A stretch of DNA of 64,000 bases from Phytophthora quininea (Eukaryota; Oomycota; Peronosporomycetes; Peronosporales; Peronosporaceae): the NCBI GenBank assembly GCA_011947345.1, contig JAAVTG010000327.1, positions 1 to 64,000 on the forward strand. Reading direction: 5' to 3'. Numbering within the stretch: the stretch's first letter is position 1; the number at the start of each line of letters is the position of its first letter. Positions 10,432-20,723 of this stretch are shown here, piece after piece. Under the pieces are notes generated by a model that was not told the DNA's origin, did no database searches, and saw only the letters and a list, made by a program, of their open reading frames with translations. The position numbers were made by a program, and so were the translations under genes.

Positions 10432-12043
10432 TGTGACGATGTGAATTGTGTTTTTCTATGGATCGCGCTGTGGAGAGCTTACATCATATGGAGTTTACTG
10501 TGGAGCTAGTGTTGGATATTACGTTCAAGAGATGAAGAAGTGTGCGATAAAACGTGTCGCTTGGGAGAAGGCGGGGGGTTGTCCTACCAAGGATGGGCCC
10601 TCAAGACCAGGAAGTGCGACCATGAAAATGTGTCTTGAAAGGCACGCCCAAGAAATGGCGTGTCCTAGGAATGCACGTTGAAGGGATCTCCGCTCTTGGA
10701 ATGTACGCACAAGGGCACATTGCCTTGAGCGTGAGTGCACGTTACGTCCTGGTCACCACTCGTCCTTAAACGGGTCGCCAAGAACCAAGGTATAAATTGC
10801 CACAGTGAAAGGCATTCCTGTGTGCAACCCGTCTCGCCTTGGCTAACCTCACGATGTGTGAGGCAAGGACCTGTAAATCCCCAAGCTGCCCAAGTGACCC
10901 AAGAAGCACAGCTGCCGCCCAAGACCCAAGAAGTTCTTGGATGAACATTCCAAGGGTATATTTCTTGGGCGGCCATTTCTTCGATGGAGATTCTCTTGGA
11001 TGGAGATTTCTTCGATGGAGATTTTCCGTTGGACGTGGATTCTGGCACTTAGCGAGAATTCGCATTCACCATGGACCCAGTGGTTTGTACCCAGAATGTT
11101 TACGCCACAGATGATTTGAAGAGCGACGAATTTATGGTAAGTGGCTGTCATCAAGTCAAGCATACTAATATCAAGACTAATTCGTATCCTAATGATTGCG
11201 CCCAAGATCTGCGGAAGGGCTGCAGATCTACTAGCTATAAGAGATATCAATCAGAGAGTTCTTTTGCCCTGTACTGGACAAGCGCCAGTTGGTGCTCTTT
11301 GTGTGTTAGTGCTAAGGTGACCTGCTGCTCCCCACCTGTTTGTTAAGTCCAATTGGGAGGGGAGTCTAGGCGCCCTGACCATTTCGTTTACTAGTTGGTC
11401 GTCTGTCTTGCAGGCCAACCCATTTCATATTAAAACTACGCTCAAGCGGCTGGATAGCAATCGCCGCTTGAGTTTGCTTTGAGACTGCGTCTTACAACGT
11501 TCTGTATTGGGATTTGTATTGACTGATCTGTGTGTTCTTTCGATTGAAGGTGGTGCGCGTTCGCTGAACCAAGTCCAAGACTTTCCAGGTGTCTTGGGCG
11601 TTGGATTGAACTTGGTGTGAGACCCCCGACCAAGGGTCTATAAGAATAAGTGTCGGCTGTATATTTGCATAAGGATCTCTCCGTATATTGATTATCTGTG
11701 GTTGCTAGTTCTTCTTGAACTTGCAGTCCAAGAACCCTCTCTTCAACTGCCGCCCAAGAAAAGTGGGCTGCAGGGGAACGAATTGTGGGCAAACTAATAC
11801 ATCTAACACTCTTTGTGTCTTTGACTGTGAAAGGCCATCCGGTAGATTAAACGCGGAATCCAAGGGTCGAATCTATAGGGATTCACGAGGTGCACACGCC
11901 AATCCTTCAACGGCAGCTCCAAGAACCGCCGCTGAAGGAGTTCACAACTGATCTCGGTTCACCAAGATCCTGGCCACGTTGCCACAGCTCGCGCTGTGCA
12001 ACAACCACCTCCTGGACGGAAAACATCACCAAATTTCCGCCAC
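10432..12043. mobile_element. Probable solo LTR (~1.6 kb) with 5-bp target duplication
   Basis: The insert begins TGTGACGATG and ends CCGCCAC(A), flanked by ACAAC at 10427-10431 and 12044-12048. Joining the flanks gives CTACAACACACTTC, matching the uninterrupted block copy near 3158-3172. It contains no convincing open frame. Ends of TGT...ACA type, one 5-bp (or 4-bp CAAC) duplication and no internal gene favour a solo LTR left by LTR-LTR recombination. The first nine bases equal those at 55806. A small tandem motif (GATGGAGAT, three copies) lies at ~10982-11024. Confidence 0.6.
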
Positions 12044-12226
12044 ACAACACACTTCCCAACCTCCAAATAGACTCGACATACACTCGTACTACACAAACAT
12101 TCAAACCTACACGCGCACATTCAGTTGCTACGCATATTCCGACCTTAGACACCATTTTTCTCATAATCACATACTCAAATACTTATTCTCTTTATGTTCT
12201 TAGTTGAGTCCCACCAGCATGTTCAC
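12044..12226. repeat. G-depleted subtelomeric block, copy 3 (right part)
   Basis: Matches 3158-3340, including GCGCACATTCAGTTGCTACG and TTCTTAGTTGAGTCCCACC. It ends at CATGTTCAC exactly where the 5' LTR of Gypsy-B begins. Confidence 0.75.
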
Positions 12227-12574
12227 TGTAACGGGGTTACACGAAAGTCATAACCGTGTGTAGACTTTCTGGCTATGTAGCCATAGAGTAGCCATTTGGC
12301 TCTCCACCACTCGTTTACATATCTCTTAGATTAACTATGCCACATAGTTTAGTCTATACATTTACACCAGGGTCAGATAAACAATTCAATTCAGTTCTAT
12401 TTTTGCAGTTAATTAGTGTGGTCCTTGTTTTAGGGGACACTGACTCTGCGAGTCCTAGTTACGGGACTGTACTTGGTTCTTGTATAGAACCAAAGGCTCA
12501 AAGCCTAGAGACACCGACTCGGGGAGTCCTACGTCTCCCTCTGTGCACGTGCACTGCTACGCAGCCCCGCTGCA
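12227..12574 (+). repeat. Gypsy-B 5' LTR
   Basis: Begins TGTAACGGGGTTACA and ends CCCCGCTGCA. It is a direct repeat of 19527-19900 over most of its length but lacks ~50 bp near its 5' part. Between 12442 and 12554 it contains five consecutive short inverted repeats, presumably RNA hairpins of the R/U5 region. A third, inverted copy lies at 48089-48386. Confidence 0.92.
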
Positions 12575-12594
12575 CCTGGTAGCTCTTGTAGTCA
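12575..12594 (+). promoter_or_regulatory. Candidate primer-binding site of Gypsy-B
   Basis: CCTGGTAGCTCTTGTAG directly follows the LTR end and contains the TGGT start usual for tRNA 3'-end complementarity. The primer tRNA was not identified. The same sequence follows the inverted LTR at 48089. Confidence 0.4.
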
Positions 12595-12631
12595 ATCCGA
12601 CTCTTGAGTCGTCGACTGAACCTCTGTGAGG

Positions 12632-13503
12632 ATGGAGCAAGTAGCGTTTGCGCACTTGACTCCCAGCCAGCAGGACACGCTTAAGAAGCTTGCGTCCTTG
12701 CTGGGCCCTGAGGGCATGGCGCTCCTTGCGTCACAAGGACCTGACGCCGTGACGGCGCGCCTTGAGGCGTTTTCGAAGTACGAGAGTGCTATGCTGGAGC
12801 ATATCCAACAGCGTGTCGCTGCTGCAGCGCCCCCTCGGCGGGCGAAGCCGCTCTCGGTGAGCGTGAAGACCTTCTCGGGGAAGGAGGGGAGAACCTCCTA
12901 TTGTGGACCCGGGAGGTCGAGATGGCCATGGGTTCGGCCATGCTCCAAATGGAGAATCAGCGCGTGGCGCTAGCGATCTCTAAGCTCGAAGGGCGAGCGA
13001 GAGAATGGGCCTTGACGTCGGGGACGTCTGTCGAAATGGCCTTCCCAACCTGGAAGGAGCTGAAGGAGAAGCTCCTGCAGGTGTTCTCACCGCCTAACCA
13101 GGCGTATCGCGTGAGGTCACGCTTCCTTGCCACCCGCCAGGGTAAGAAGGACTTGGTGGACTATGTCCAAGAGCTACGAACGCTCATTGCGGGCATGGCT
13201 GCCGACCCTCTACCCGACGTGGTCACCGTGACCGTCTTCATGGAAGGGCTTCGAGCTGGAGTGGCTCGCACGGAAGTATTCCGTGAGAGCCCGGCCAACT
13301 TTGAGAAGGCCGTCAGTGTGGCACTGAATGCCGAGGAGCTCAGAGCTGTTGAGCAGCGAGCAGGCATCCGGCGATGCCATGTGTGCGGGAGCACCCGCCA
13401 CTTGAGGCCGACATGTCCTCTGCGCAAGCAGCGCTCCGGTCAGCTCGGTCGCACCCCTGCCGAGAGCCAAACAGGCTCGGCGCAGGGAAACGCCGGCTCC
13501 TAG
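12632..13503 (+). pseudogene. Gypsy-B gag
   Basis: I choose the ATG at 12632 (MEQVAFAHLTPSQ), the start also used by the inverted copy at 48031. An N-terminal helical region (~85 codons) is followed by a frameshift near 12890. A Retrotrans_gag-like capsid region (TREVEMAMGSAMLQMENQR ... FPTWKELKEKLLQVF) comes next, then one zinc knuckle CHVCGSTRHLRPTC (CX2CX4HX4C, ~13375-13416) and a polar tail. The stop is TAG at 13501-13503. The frameshift makes this copy defective. Confidence 0.85.
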
Positions 13504-13592
13504 TTTGTGCGGGGCGGCCTACTGGGGAAGAACTGAGTTCTGTAGTACGTATGGGAAGTGAGAGGCAGTAAGGCTCAGCCCCGAAGAGCTCC

Positions 13593-14468
13593 GTGCTCTA
13601 TAACACAAAACGTGTATGCAGGCCGGGCTTGCTGGTCGTCCTGGTGGACGTCAAGGGTTTCGGCAAGACGTGGGTAGTCTTGATAGACTCTGGGGCATCT
13701 GGCAACTATGTCAGACGCTCTACCATTCAAGGTAGCCAGCGGTACGCTGAGGCTCTACGAGAGCGAAGTGGTGACACGGTCACTGTCCGTCTCGCGACGG
13801 GGGCCCGTGTTACGGTGCCGAGGGTCCCGATGGACCTTGGGCTGAAGCTCTTGGACTTCGAGAGCGTAGAACGCTGTTTGGTCCTTGGCCTGGATTCGAG
13901 GTACGACCTCATCCTCGGCATGGCGTGGCTAGAGCGTCAAGAGCCATGGATCGATTGGCGGTCGAAGACCTTGGGCGCTACGCGCATCTCTCCTAGCGGA
14001 GCTTTGGCGAGTCATGAACCCACCTCTGCTAGGAAGCAGAAGCGCTATTGGCGCGAGCACTGGGCCGCGTCGGCCATGGTGCTAGATGTCGGTGTGTCCG
14101 AGTTGGTGGACGGCACCGTGAAGGACTGTAGTCCTGGACAGCCTATGAGGGCTGCCAGTTGTGCGACGGCACGTACTTCGTCGAGTGACTGCGGTCGTAG
14201 ACCGAGTGTGTCACTGAGTGTCCCGGACACTGAGCCTTTGAGGGCTGTTGATTGTGCAGTGGCACGTACTCCACTGAGCTTCGTCGGTCGTGGACCGAGC
14301 GAGTTGCTGGGTGTCCGAAGTGACACTGGGCCTTCAGAGAAGGTCGTTACGTCGACTGCGGCGAGTGCCGCCCGCGATCAAAGATCCCACGACGCTTCGC
14401 GTGGTGCCCCTCGGGCGAATCCCCTCATTCGAGAGGCGGCGAGAGCGCGCCTGGACGTGCCTCGGTGA
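13593..14468 (+). pseudogene. Gypsy-B protease and linker
   Basis: The aspartic protease active site LIDSGASGNYV (~13680-13710) and the second conserved box LILGMAWL (~13910-13930) are intact. A long, low-similarity Ser/Arg-rich linker with repeats of CATART/VPDTEPLRAVDCAVART type follows. The frame closes at TGA 14466-14468, before the RT domain. Gag and this frame are 90 bp apart in different phases, so a Gag-Pol fusion would need more than simple readthrough. Confidence 0.8.
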
Positions 14469-15658
14469 GGCGTAGACGTCGGAAAGCACGGCGTGCGCGA
14501 CACAAGGTGTCTATAGCGCCGATGGCGCCGCCCGCCTCTAGCGGCGCTCCGCGACCGAGCTGTGAACTGCTTTACACTCTCGTCGACGGAGTGACGGGTG
14601 CGGTCGAAGGAGGCATGCGCCTCGATGACCTGCCAAGTGTTGGCGAGCTCTTAGAGCTGGACGAAATGTCCGTCGCCGAGTTTGGGGCGGCGCTGAAGGA
14701 CGGCGAGCTCGCCGAAGTGGTCACCATTCGACCCGAAGACGAGTTGAACTCGTCGTCCCTCGCGGACGAGTCGGTCTTGGTCGAGACCAAGAAAGCATTG
14801 AATGCGTGGAGTGGGTCAGCGATCCTGAAGGACCCGACTGACCCCTTCTACCCTTTACTCAAGGAGTATGGAGACGTTGTCTCAAAGGAGCCACCTAGTG
14901 GCCTCTCTCCTGACCGAGGGGTCCGTCATGAAATTGACTTGGTTCCCGGAACGAAGTACTGCGTCACACGCCAGTGGCCCTTGCCAAAGGAGCAGTGCGA
15001 CGTCATTGACGCCTTCTTCCGTGCTAAGCACGCGGCAGGGCTTGTGCGTGAGAGCAAGTCTCCGCACTCCACGCCGACGTTCTGTGTCAGAAAGCCTAAT
15101 GGCAAGTGGCGCATTGTTCATGCTTTCAATAAGCTGAACGCGGCCACGATCCCGGCGCAGACGCCGATTCCTAGGAAGGATGTTCTTCAGAACAACATGG
15201 TTGGTTGTACCATGTATAGCGCGCTCGACTTAGTCGATGGCTATTACCAGCTGCTCATGCGAGCGAGTGATGTGCCGCTGACAGCGGTGAGCACCCCGAG
15301 CGGTAGGCTCTGGGAGTGGATCGTTATGCCTCAAGGGCTGTCGAACGCGCCAGCGACGTTCAATCGTCTTGTGACGCAGCTATTTCGGCCCCATCGGGCG
15401 TATGCACAGACATACTTTGACGACGTCTTCGTCCATAGTCGTGCTGAGCACGGAAGGACTGACGTCGAGATGCACGTTGAGCATCTGCGAGCGGTGCTCG
15501 AGTGCATGCGCACGAACAGGTTGTATGCCAACGTAGACAAGTGTGTCTTTGGCGCCGAGGAGATTCCCTTCCTCGGCTGCTTCATTGGGAAGCGTGGCTT
15601 GCGGGCAGATCCTGCCAAGGTCAAGGCCATAATGGACTGGCCGGTTCCTTTGAACTAG
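14465..15658 (+). pseudogene. Gypsy-B reverse transcriptase (to internal stop)
   Basis: The pre-RT linker leads into the polymerase: HEIDLVPGTKYCVTRQWPLP, WRIVHAFNKLNAATIP, SALDLVDGYYQLLM, VMPQGLSNAPATFNRLV and the catalytic YFDDVFVHS (~15413-15440). The frame ends at TAG 15656-15658. The almost identical Gypsy-D copy has CAG at the same place (45604-45606), so this is a point mutation inside the RT-RNase H connection. Confidence 0.9.
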
Positions 15659-16369
15659 AAGGACCTTCGCAAGTGGCTTGGCCTCGCCAATTACTTGCAC
15701 AAGTACAGCGAAAATTACGCTGAGCTGGCTAGGCCATTGTCCAATCTCCTTAAGAAGGATGCGGACTGGTGTTGGCGTGCTGAGCACGAGGCTGCGTTTG
15801 CGCAGATCAAGGAGAGCCTCCTGCAGGCGCCGATATTGGCGCTGCCGGACCCTGATCGTCCGTTCAGTGTCGTCTGTGACGCCTCCGATTTTGCCATCGG
15901 CTGCGCTTTGCTTCAAGCGGACGCCGAGGGGCGTGAACGCGTGATCGCGTTTGAGTCTCGTCAGCTTAAAGCTGCGGAGAAGAACTACACAGTTCACGAC
16001 AAGGAGCTACTTGCGATGAAGTATGCTCTCGTCAAGTTCAGGGTGCACCTGCTCGGCTCTAAACCGTTCGTGATCTTCACGGATCATGCGTCACTATGCA
16101 CTGCGACACAGTCGCCTCACCTCTCGCAGAGAATGGCCCGTTGGCTCTCCTTCTTTGCGGAGTATAACTTCGAGGTGAAGTGCAAGCCTGGCAGGCAGAA
16201 CGTCCTGGCCGATGCGCTGTCGCGCCGGCCGGACTATGAGCTTTCTCATGTCACGATGGTGACGTCGTCGGTGACGGATTTGATCCGAGCAGCGTATGCA
16301 CAGGACGAGTCCTGCGTCGCTTTGCTGCGCGCTCTGGGGAGCGACGAGTTCAAAGACTCGAAGACATAA
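15659..16369 (+). pseudogene. Gypsy-B RNase H
   Basis: In frame with RT after the TAG. Catalytic acidic residues are visible in SVVCDASDFAIG, NYTVHDKELLAMK and VIFTDHASL, and the domain ends LADALSRRPDYE. TAA at 16367-16369 replaces GAA present in Gypsy-D, cutting the frame before the integrase finger. Confidence 0.88.
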
Positions 16370-17415
16370 CTGTCTGGGCGCTTGCGCGCGAGGCTGCATC
16401 GCTACACCTGCGATGGCGCATGCTGTACTACAGCACGGGTCCCGACGACCCTCCACGTGTCGTGGTGCCTCATGATGAGGACCTCAAGTATCGGATACTG
16501 TATGAGGCTCACGACGCTCCCACGAGCGGCCACCTTGGTCGCGAGAAGACCTACAGTTCGGTGAGCTCCATGTACGGGTGGCCCAATCTGTACAAGTGGG
16601 TCAGCACATATGTGCGTACGTGTGAGACGTGTCAACGGGTCAAACCCGCGCCGTATGCGGCAGTGCCTTTGGCGAGCTTGCCTGTACCCAGTGGGTGTTG
16701 GCAGTCCATGAGTATGGACTTCATGTTTGGCCTGCCGAAGGACTCGGCAGGCAACATGGGCATTGTGGTCTTTATTGACCGGTTGAGCAAGATGGCTCAC
16801 TTAGCGGCGGTGCCGGACTCCATTGATGGAGAGGGTACAGCCTCGCTGTTCATCGATCGGGTCTTTCGGCAGCATGGGCTGCCGGAATCGATCGTCTCGG
16901 ATCGAGATCCGAGCTTCACGGGAAAGTTTTGGACGTCCGTCTTTAAGGTGCTAGGCACACGACTGGATATGTCCACAGCGGATCATCCGCAGACCGGCGG
17001 TCAAACCGAGCGCGTCAATCGCGTCGTAGAGGACGTCTTGCGCAGTGTGTGCGCTGAAACTCCGAAGCGGTGGAGCGCTATGCTCCCGCTTGTTGAGTTT
17101 GCATTGAACAATGCAGTGCATGCCTCTACAGGCTTCACTCCGTTCTACGTGAACGGCTTAGCGCACCCGCGTGTCCCTCTTCCTCCGCCACTTCGTGGCC
17201 ACGAGCTTGGTGGGGGAGGGATAGCTCCCGAGCTTGCTGATATCAGCCCTCTTGCGGTGCGCAAGCAAGTCGATGACTTCCTCTCGACGAGGTTGAGCGT
17301 CTTACGCAGTGTGCGCGACGCAATGGCTGAAAGCCAAGATGTTCAAAAGAACAAGCTGATGCAAAAGGCAGAGGCAATATGGTGGAATTCCAGATCGGGG
17401 GCCTTGTTTTATTAA
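16370..17415 (+). pseudogene. Gypsy-B integrase
   Basis: Contains the HHCC finger (YEAHDAPTSGHLG ... CETCQRVKP, ~16500-16645) and a DDE core with SMDFMFGLP, VSDRDPSFTGKFW and GQTERVNRV (~16710, 16895, 17000). All three acidic residues are kept. A frameshift near 17390 separates the C-terminal GPF region and chromodomain. Confidence 0.9.
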
Positions 17416-18194
17416 ACGCTAAGAACCTGCCTACACATGCAGTATCTGTCGTCTTCAAGACGAAACTCCGACCACAATTCGTCGGACCGTTCAAGGTCGT
17501 GGCCAAGAAGGGCCTTGCATACACGCTGAACCTTCCAGCGAAGATGCGAACACATCCTGTGTTCTACGTGCTTAAGCCGTACCAGGACCCCGCGGGGGTG
17601 AGCGCGGAGGTGCTGGCGTCACAGGCGGCGCCGACAACGCTGAGTAGACGAACTGCTGCAGCCCGGTCAGTTGATCCCGAAGCTCCGCGAGCCCTAGCTC
17701 CTGAGCGCGAAGGCGATCGGAGATCGATTGTGGGGCCTCGAACCACTCCACCCGCTGCTGCAGATCCGTCAGATCTTGATCGTAGCGATCAAACGTCTCC
17801 CAGACGTCTCGCGTCTGGCGAGCGAGCTCTCCCCGCAGCGAGTGAACACGGTGCAGCATGGCTGACACCTCCGACTGATGCGCCCAGCGTGATCCAAGAA
17901 TTGGATTCCCTTGGTCATCGACCATCCGACCATCGCCCACCTCCGGCGCTGCTCGATGAGCACGGTGGCCTCCACTATCACGTGGAGCGTCTTCTAGCAC
18001 GTCGCCGACGTAAGGGTCATACCCAGTATCAGGTGAAGTGGAGGGGTTACCCTCACTCCCAGAACTCGTGGGAATACGAGATGCCTCTAAGGCAAGACTG
18101 CCCTGACGTCGTGGACGCTTTTGATCGGGCTGATCAAGGGCGCCCTGGGGGCTCACGGTCGACTCGTCGATCGAGCCGCGCTTCCCGCCACTAG
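17379..18194 (+). pseudogene. Gypsy-B integrase C-terminus with chromodomain
   Basis: Begins within the integrase GPF module (QFVGPFKVVAKKGLAYTL). It then has a Pro/Ser-rich spacer and a good chromodomain, HYHVERLLARRRRKGHTQYQ through KWRGYPHSQNSWE (~17970-18085), with the aromatic and tryptophan residues of chromovirus tails. This identifies Gypsy-B as a chromovirus-like Ty3 element. Confidence 0.85.
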
Positions 18195-19398
18195 TGCGGG
18201 GCGCGTCCGGGCCAGCAGCAGAGCTCATGCTCTGGTCCGGGGCTGGTTCAGCCAGCGAAGCCTCTCCCTGAGAGGCAGGAGCGAAATGGGGCGCACCCGC
18301 GCCGACTGCACGCAAAGCGCGAGCGGGCAAGTCTCGTACGGGACTTAGCAAAGTCAAAGTACAGACGTCGTTCGACGCGAACGTCGGCTTCACTGAAGCT
18401 TGCATGGAGGTTGTCGAACGACTGAAGCTTCCGGCCGCATTCGGCCCAAGCCTGGAAGGCCGAGAGATACTCGGCGACGGTCTCTCCCGGCTTGAGAGTG
18501 ATGGGATACGTCCGCATCTGCGGCACCGAGCCGCCGCTCGCTTGAGCGTGAAGACGTTGGCGATACTCCGCCACGTTCGTCACCTGCGGCGTCAGGGACC
18601 GCTCGTGGAGCGCCTGACGAGCCGCCAGCTCAGCGTCCGTGCGGGCTGGAGGCCCCGCGATATAGCTGGCGAGCGAAGGATGTGCGGCAGAAGCTCGGGC
18701 CCGCTCGCCTGCATCGCGCGGCTCGAAGCCGTAGTCGCGTCGCGACGGAGTCAGCAATGGCTGTGGCACCGGACGGTGCGAGCGCGTGGACGCCCGATTC
18801 GCGAGGGCGCGGTCCTGAGCCTCGTCGTGGTCATTCGTGATGACACGCTCGCTGGAGCGGTCGTCTCCATCACAAGGAGGTAGCGGCGGGGCCGTGCCCC
18901 CCAGCGCCTGGCTTCAGGAAATGGACACAGCGTCCGCAGCGGCGGTCGCTGACCGGGAGGTGTGCGTAGATCACGCGCAGAGCGTGGCGTACGCGGAGGA
19001 GATCGCGGCGCTGGGCTTCCGACCCTTGGTGAGGCGCCTGGGCGATCAGCGTGCTCGTCACGAGCCGGCGTGCCGCCGCCTTGGTCATCCGACTCGTCGT
19101 GGTCGACCTCACCATCCTTTGGGGCGAGCGAGGGCGCCGTATCGGCGACGGAGAACGCCGTGTCGGCGACGAGAGCGGGTTCCCACCTCGGTACGAGGTC
19201 ACGTCGCTGCCAGCCTGGCTGTCGGAACTGCCCGTGGGCTGCGCATGGCGCGATCTCCGTAGATTTGGCGATACGCCGCGAAGTACTTCGCAACGGAGCG
19301 TGAGAGCGGCCTGGGGCTGGCTTGTGGTCGCGCACGAGCGCTGGGGAGCTGGGGACAGCCTGGCAGGAAGACCTGCAAATGATCGACACTTGAGGCAC
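17572..19398 (-). other. Antisense open frames in Gypsy-B 3' region
   Basis: On the minus strand, frames of 215 (19398-18751), 173 (18769-18248) and 277 codons (18405-17572) overlap end to end. The first and third share one phase. The third overlaps the chromodomain antisense and holds a heptad-like stretch (LQQRVEWF ... LAELRDQLTGLQQFV). The second contains YPITLKPGETVAEYLSAFQ. I do not recognise the protein. The region is GC-rich and also has long plus-strand frames, so coding status is unproven. About 1.3 kb between the chromodomain and the LTR would otherwise be unexplained. Confidence 0.35.
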
Positions 19399-19513
19399 GC
19401 GAGGAATAGGCTCGGCGAGCCAACGGCAGCCTCGTTGAGGTGTAGCGACCAGCGGAAGTCTCTAAGAGACGCGACCTTGACAAGGCAGTTGTGGATCCGA
19501 TGTATCCACTGTT

Positions 19514-19526
19514 TGGAGGGGGAAGG
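19514..19526 (+). promoter_or_regulatory. Polypurine tract of Gypsy-B
   Basis: TTTGGAGGGGGAAGG lies immediately upstream of the 3' LTR start TGTAACGG at 19527, the expected place for the plus-strand primer. Confidence 0.75.
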
Positions 19527-19900
19527 TGTAACGGGGTTACTCGAAAGTCATAACCGTGCGTTGACTTTAGAGGTTGCACAAAACTCTTAACCGTGTGTAG
19601 AGTTTTGACTCTGTAGCCATCTGGCTTTCCTCCACTCGTTTACATATCTCTTAGATTAACTATGCCACATAGTTTAGTCTATACATTTACACCAGGGTCA
19701 GATATAACAATTCAATTCAGTTCTATTTTTGCAGTTAATTAGTGTGGTCCTTGTTTTAGGGGACACTGACTCTGCGAGTCCTAGTTACGGGACTGTACTT
19801 GGTTCTTGTATAGAACCGAAGGCGGGACGCCTAAAGAGACAGACTCGGGGAGTCCTACGTCTTCCTCTGTGCACGCGCACTGCTACGCAGCCCCGCTGTA
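19527..19900 (+). repeat. Gypsy-B 3' LTR
   Basis: Starts TGTAACGGGGTTACT and ends CCCCGCTGTA. It is 374 bp, longer than the 5' LTR because of an extra ~50-bp segment with GTTGCACAAAACTCTTAACCG. No 5-bp target duplication is seen between 12222-12226 (TTCAC) and 19901-19905 (CCGAG). The right neighbour is Gypsy-C RNase H sequence. Confidence 0.9.
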
Positions 19901-19966
19901 CCGAGAGTCACCAACTTATAATTAAGTCGGTCACCCCACGGTCTAGAGCCGCTAGTACACCGTTAT

Positions 19967-20665
19967 TCATGCCAGTGTACTCAGCGATGTTGACCGTGGT
20001 TGACGAGAGGTGCGCACTCGCAGCGATCTCAATATTCCACGAAGGAAGGCACCACAATATCCATGAGCAACCTCCATAGCCACCGTTCTTTTCGGTCTTG
20101 GCTGAACCGTCAAAAATACTACATAACCGTCAAAATTTCTTGGCACGTGGGCATACAGCAACTCTGGGTCCATCCGAACCGTCGCTGAGTTATTACTTGG
20201 TGGTGCAATGCGCGCAAGCGACTCGTCGAGTCCAATGTGCGGCGTAATAGACGCTTGCAGCAGTTGGGTGAGCTCAACGTCACTTTCGCGCACTCGCTTA
20301 ACCTTCAAATGGTACGGTGATAGCAGTACCGCGAAGCTAACTGCACGTCCGTACAGGGACTTGGACGTGAACACCCACTCCAAAGTCGAAAATCTAGTGT
20401 AGACGTGTAAAGTCTCCCCTGCTAAGAGTATATGACACACCTTCAATAGCTGCAACAGCGCCAGCACTTCCTTCTCCGCTGGGTGGTAGTTGAGTTCGTT
20501 GTCCTTGAGGACTCGCCCACAGAATCGCACTGAATGGAGTTTGTCGTTGTGCATTTGCATTAGGGTGCTGCTCAACGCCCAATCGTTAGCGAACAGCATT
20601 ACGTGCACCTCTTTCGCTGGGTCGAAGTGACGCAGAATGGGCGCGTTCGCTACCTTGTGCGTCAA
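19967..20665 (-). pseudogene. Gypsy-C dual RNase H (Gypsy-type plus archaeal-type)
   Basis: The first domain has VHVMLFANDWALSSTLMQ (the catalytic Asp position is N-D shifted) and NELNYHPAEKEVLALL (Glu). After a connection ending near 20200 a second RNase H starts with FDGSAKTEKNGGYGG at 20115-20070 (in a frame shifted from the first domain), the signature of archaeal-type RNase H. The element stops at ~19901, inside or just after this second domain. Confidence 0.7.
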
Positions 20666-20723
20666 CGCAGCAAAAGCTGACTTGGCAGCCGTGAGGTTAC
20701 CCCATGAGTGAAGTCAGCGTCTT

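Noticed and set aside
10448..11350. Several 70-130-codon frames inside the probable solo LTR
   Set aside because: They overlap on both strands, match nothing known to me, and lie in a TGT...ACA insertion best explained as LTR.
18404..19590. Plus-strand frames of 110-180 codons 3' of the Gypsy-B chromodomain
   Set aside because: No retroelement domain recognised. They compete with longer antisense frames and may just reflect high GC.
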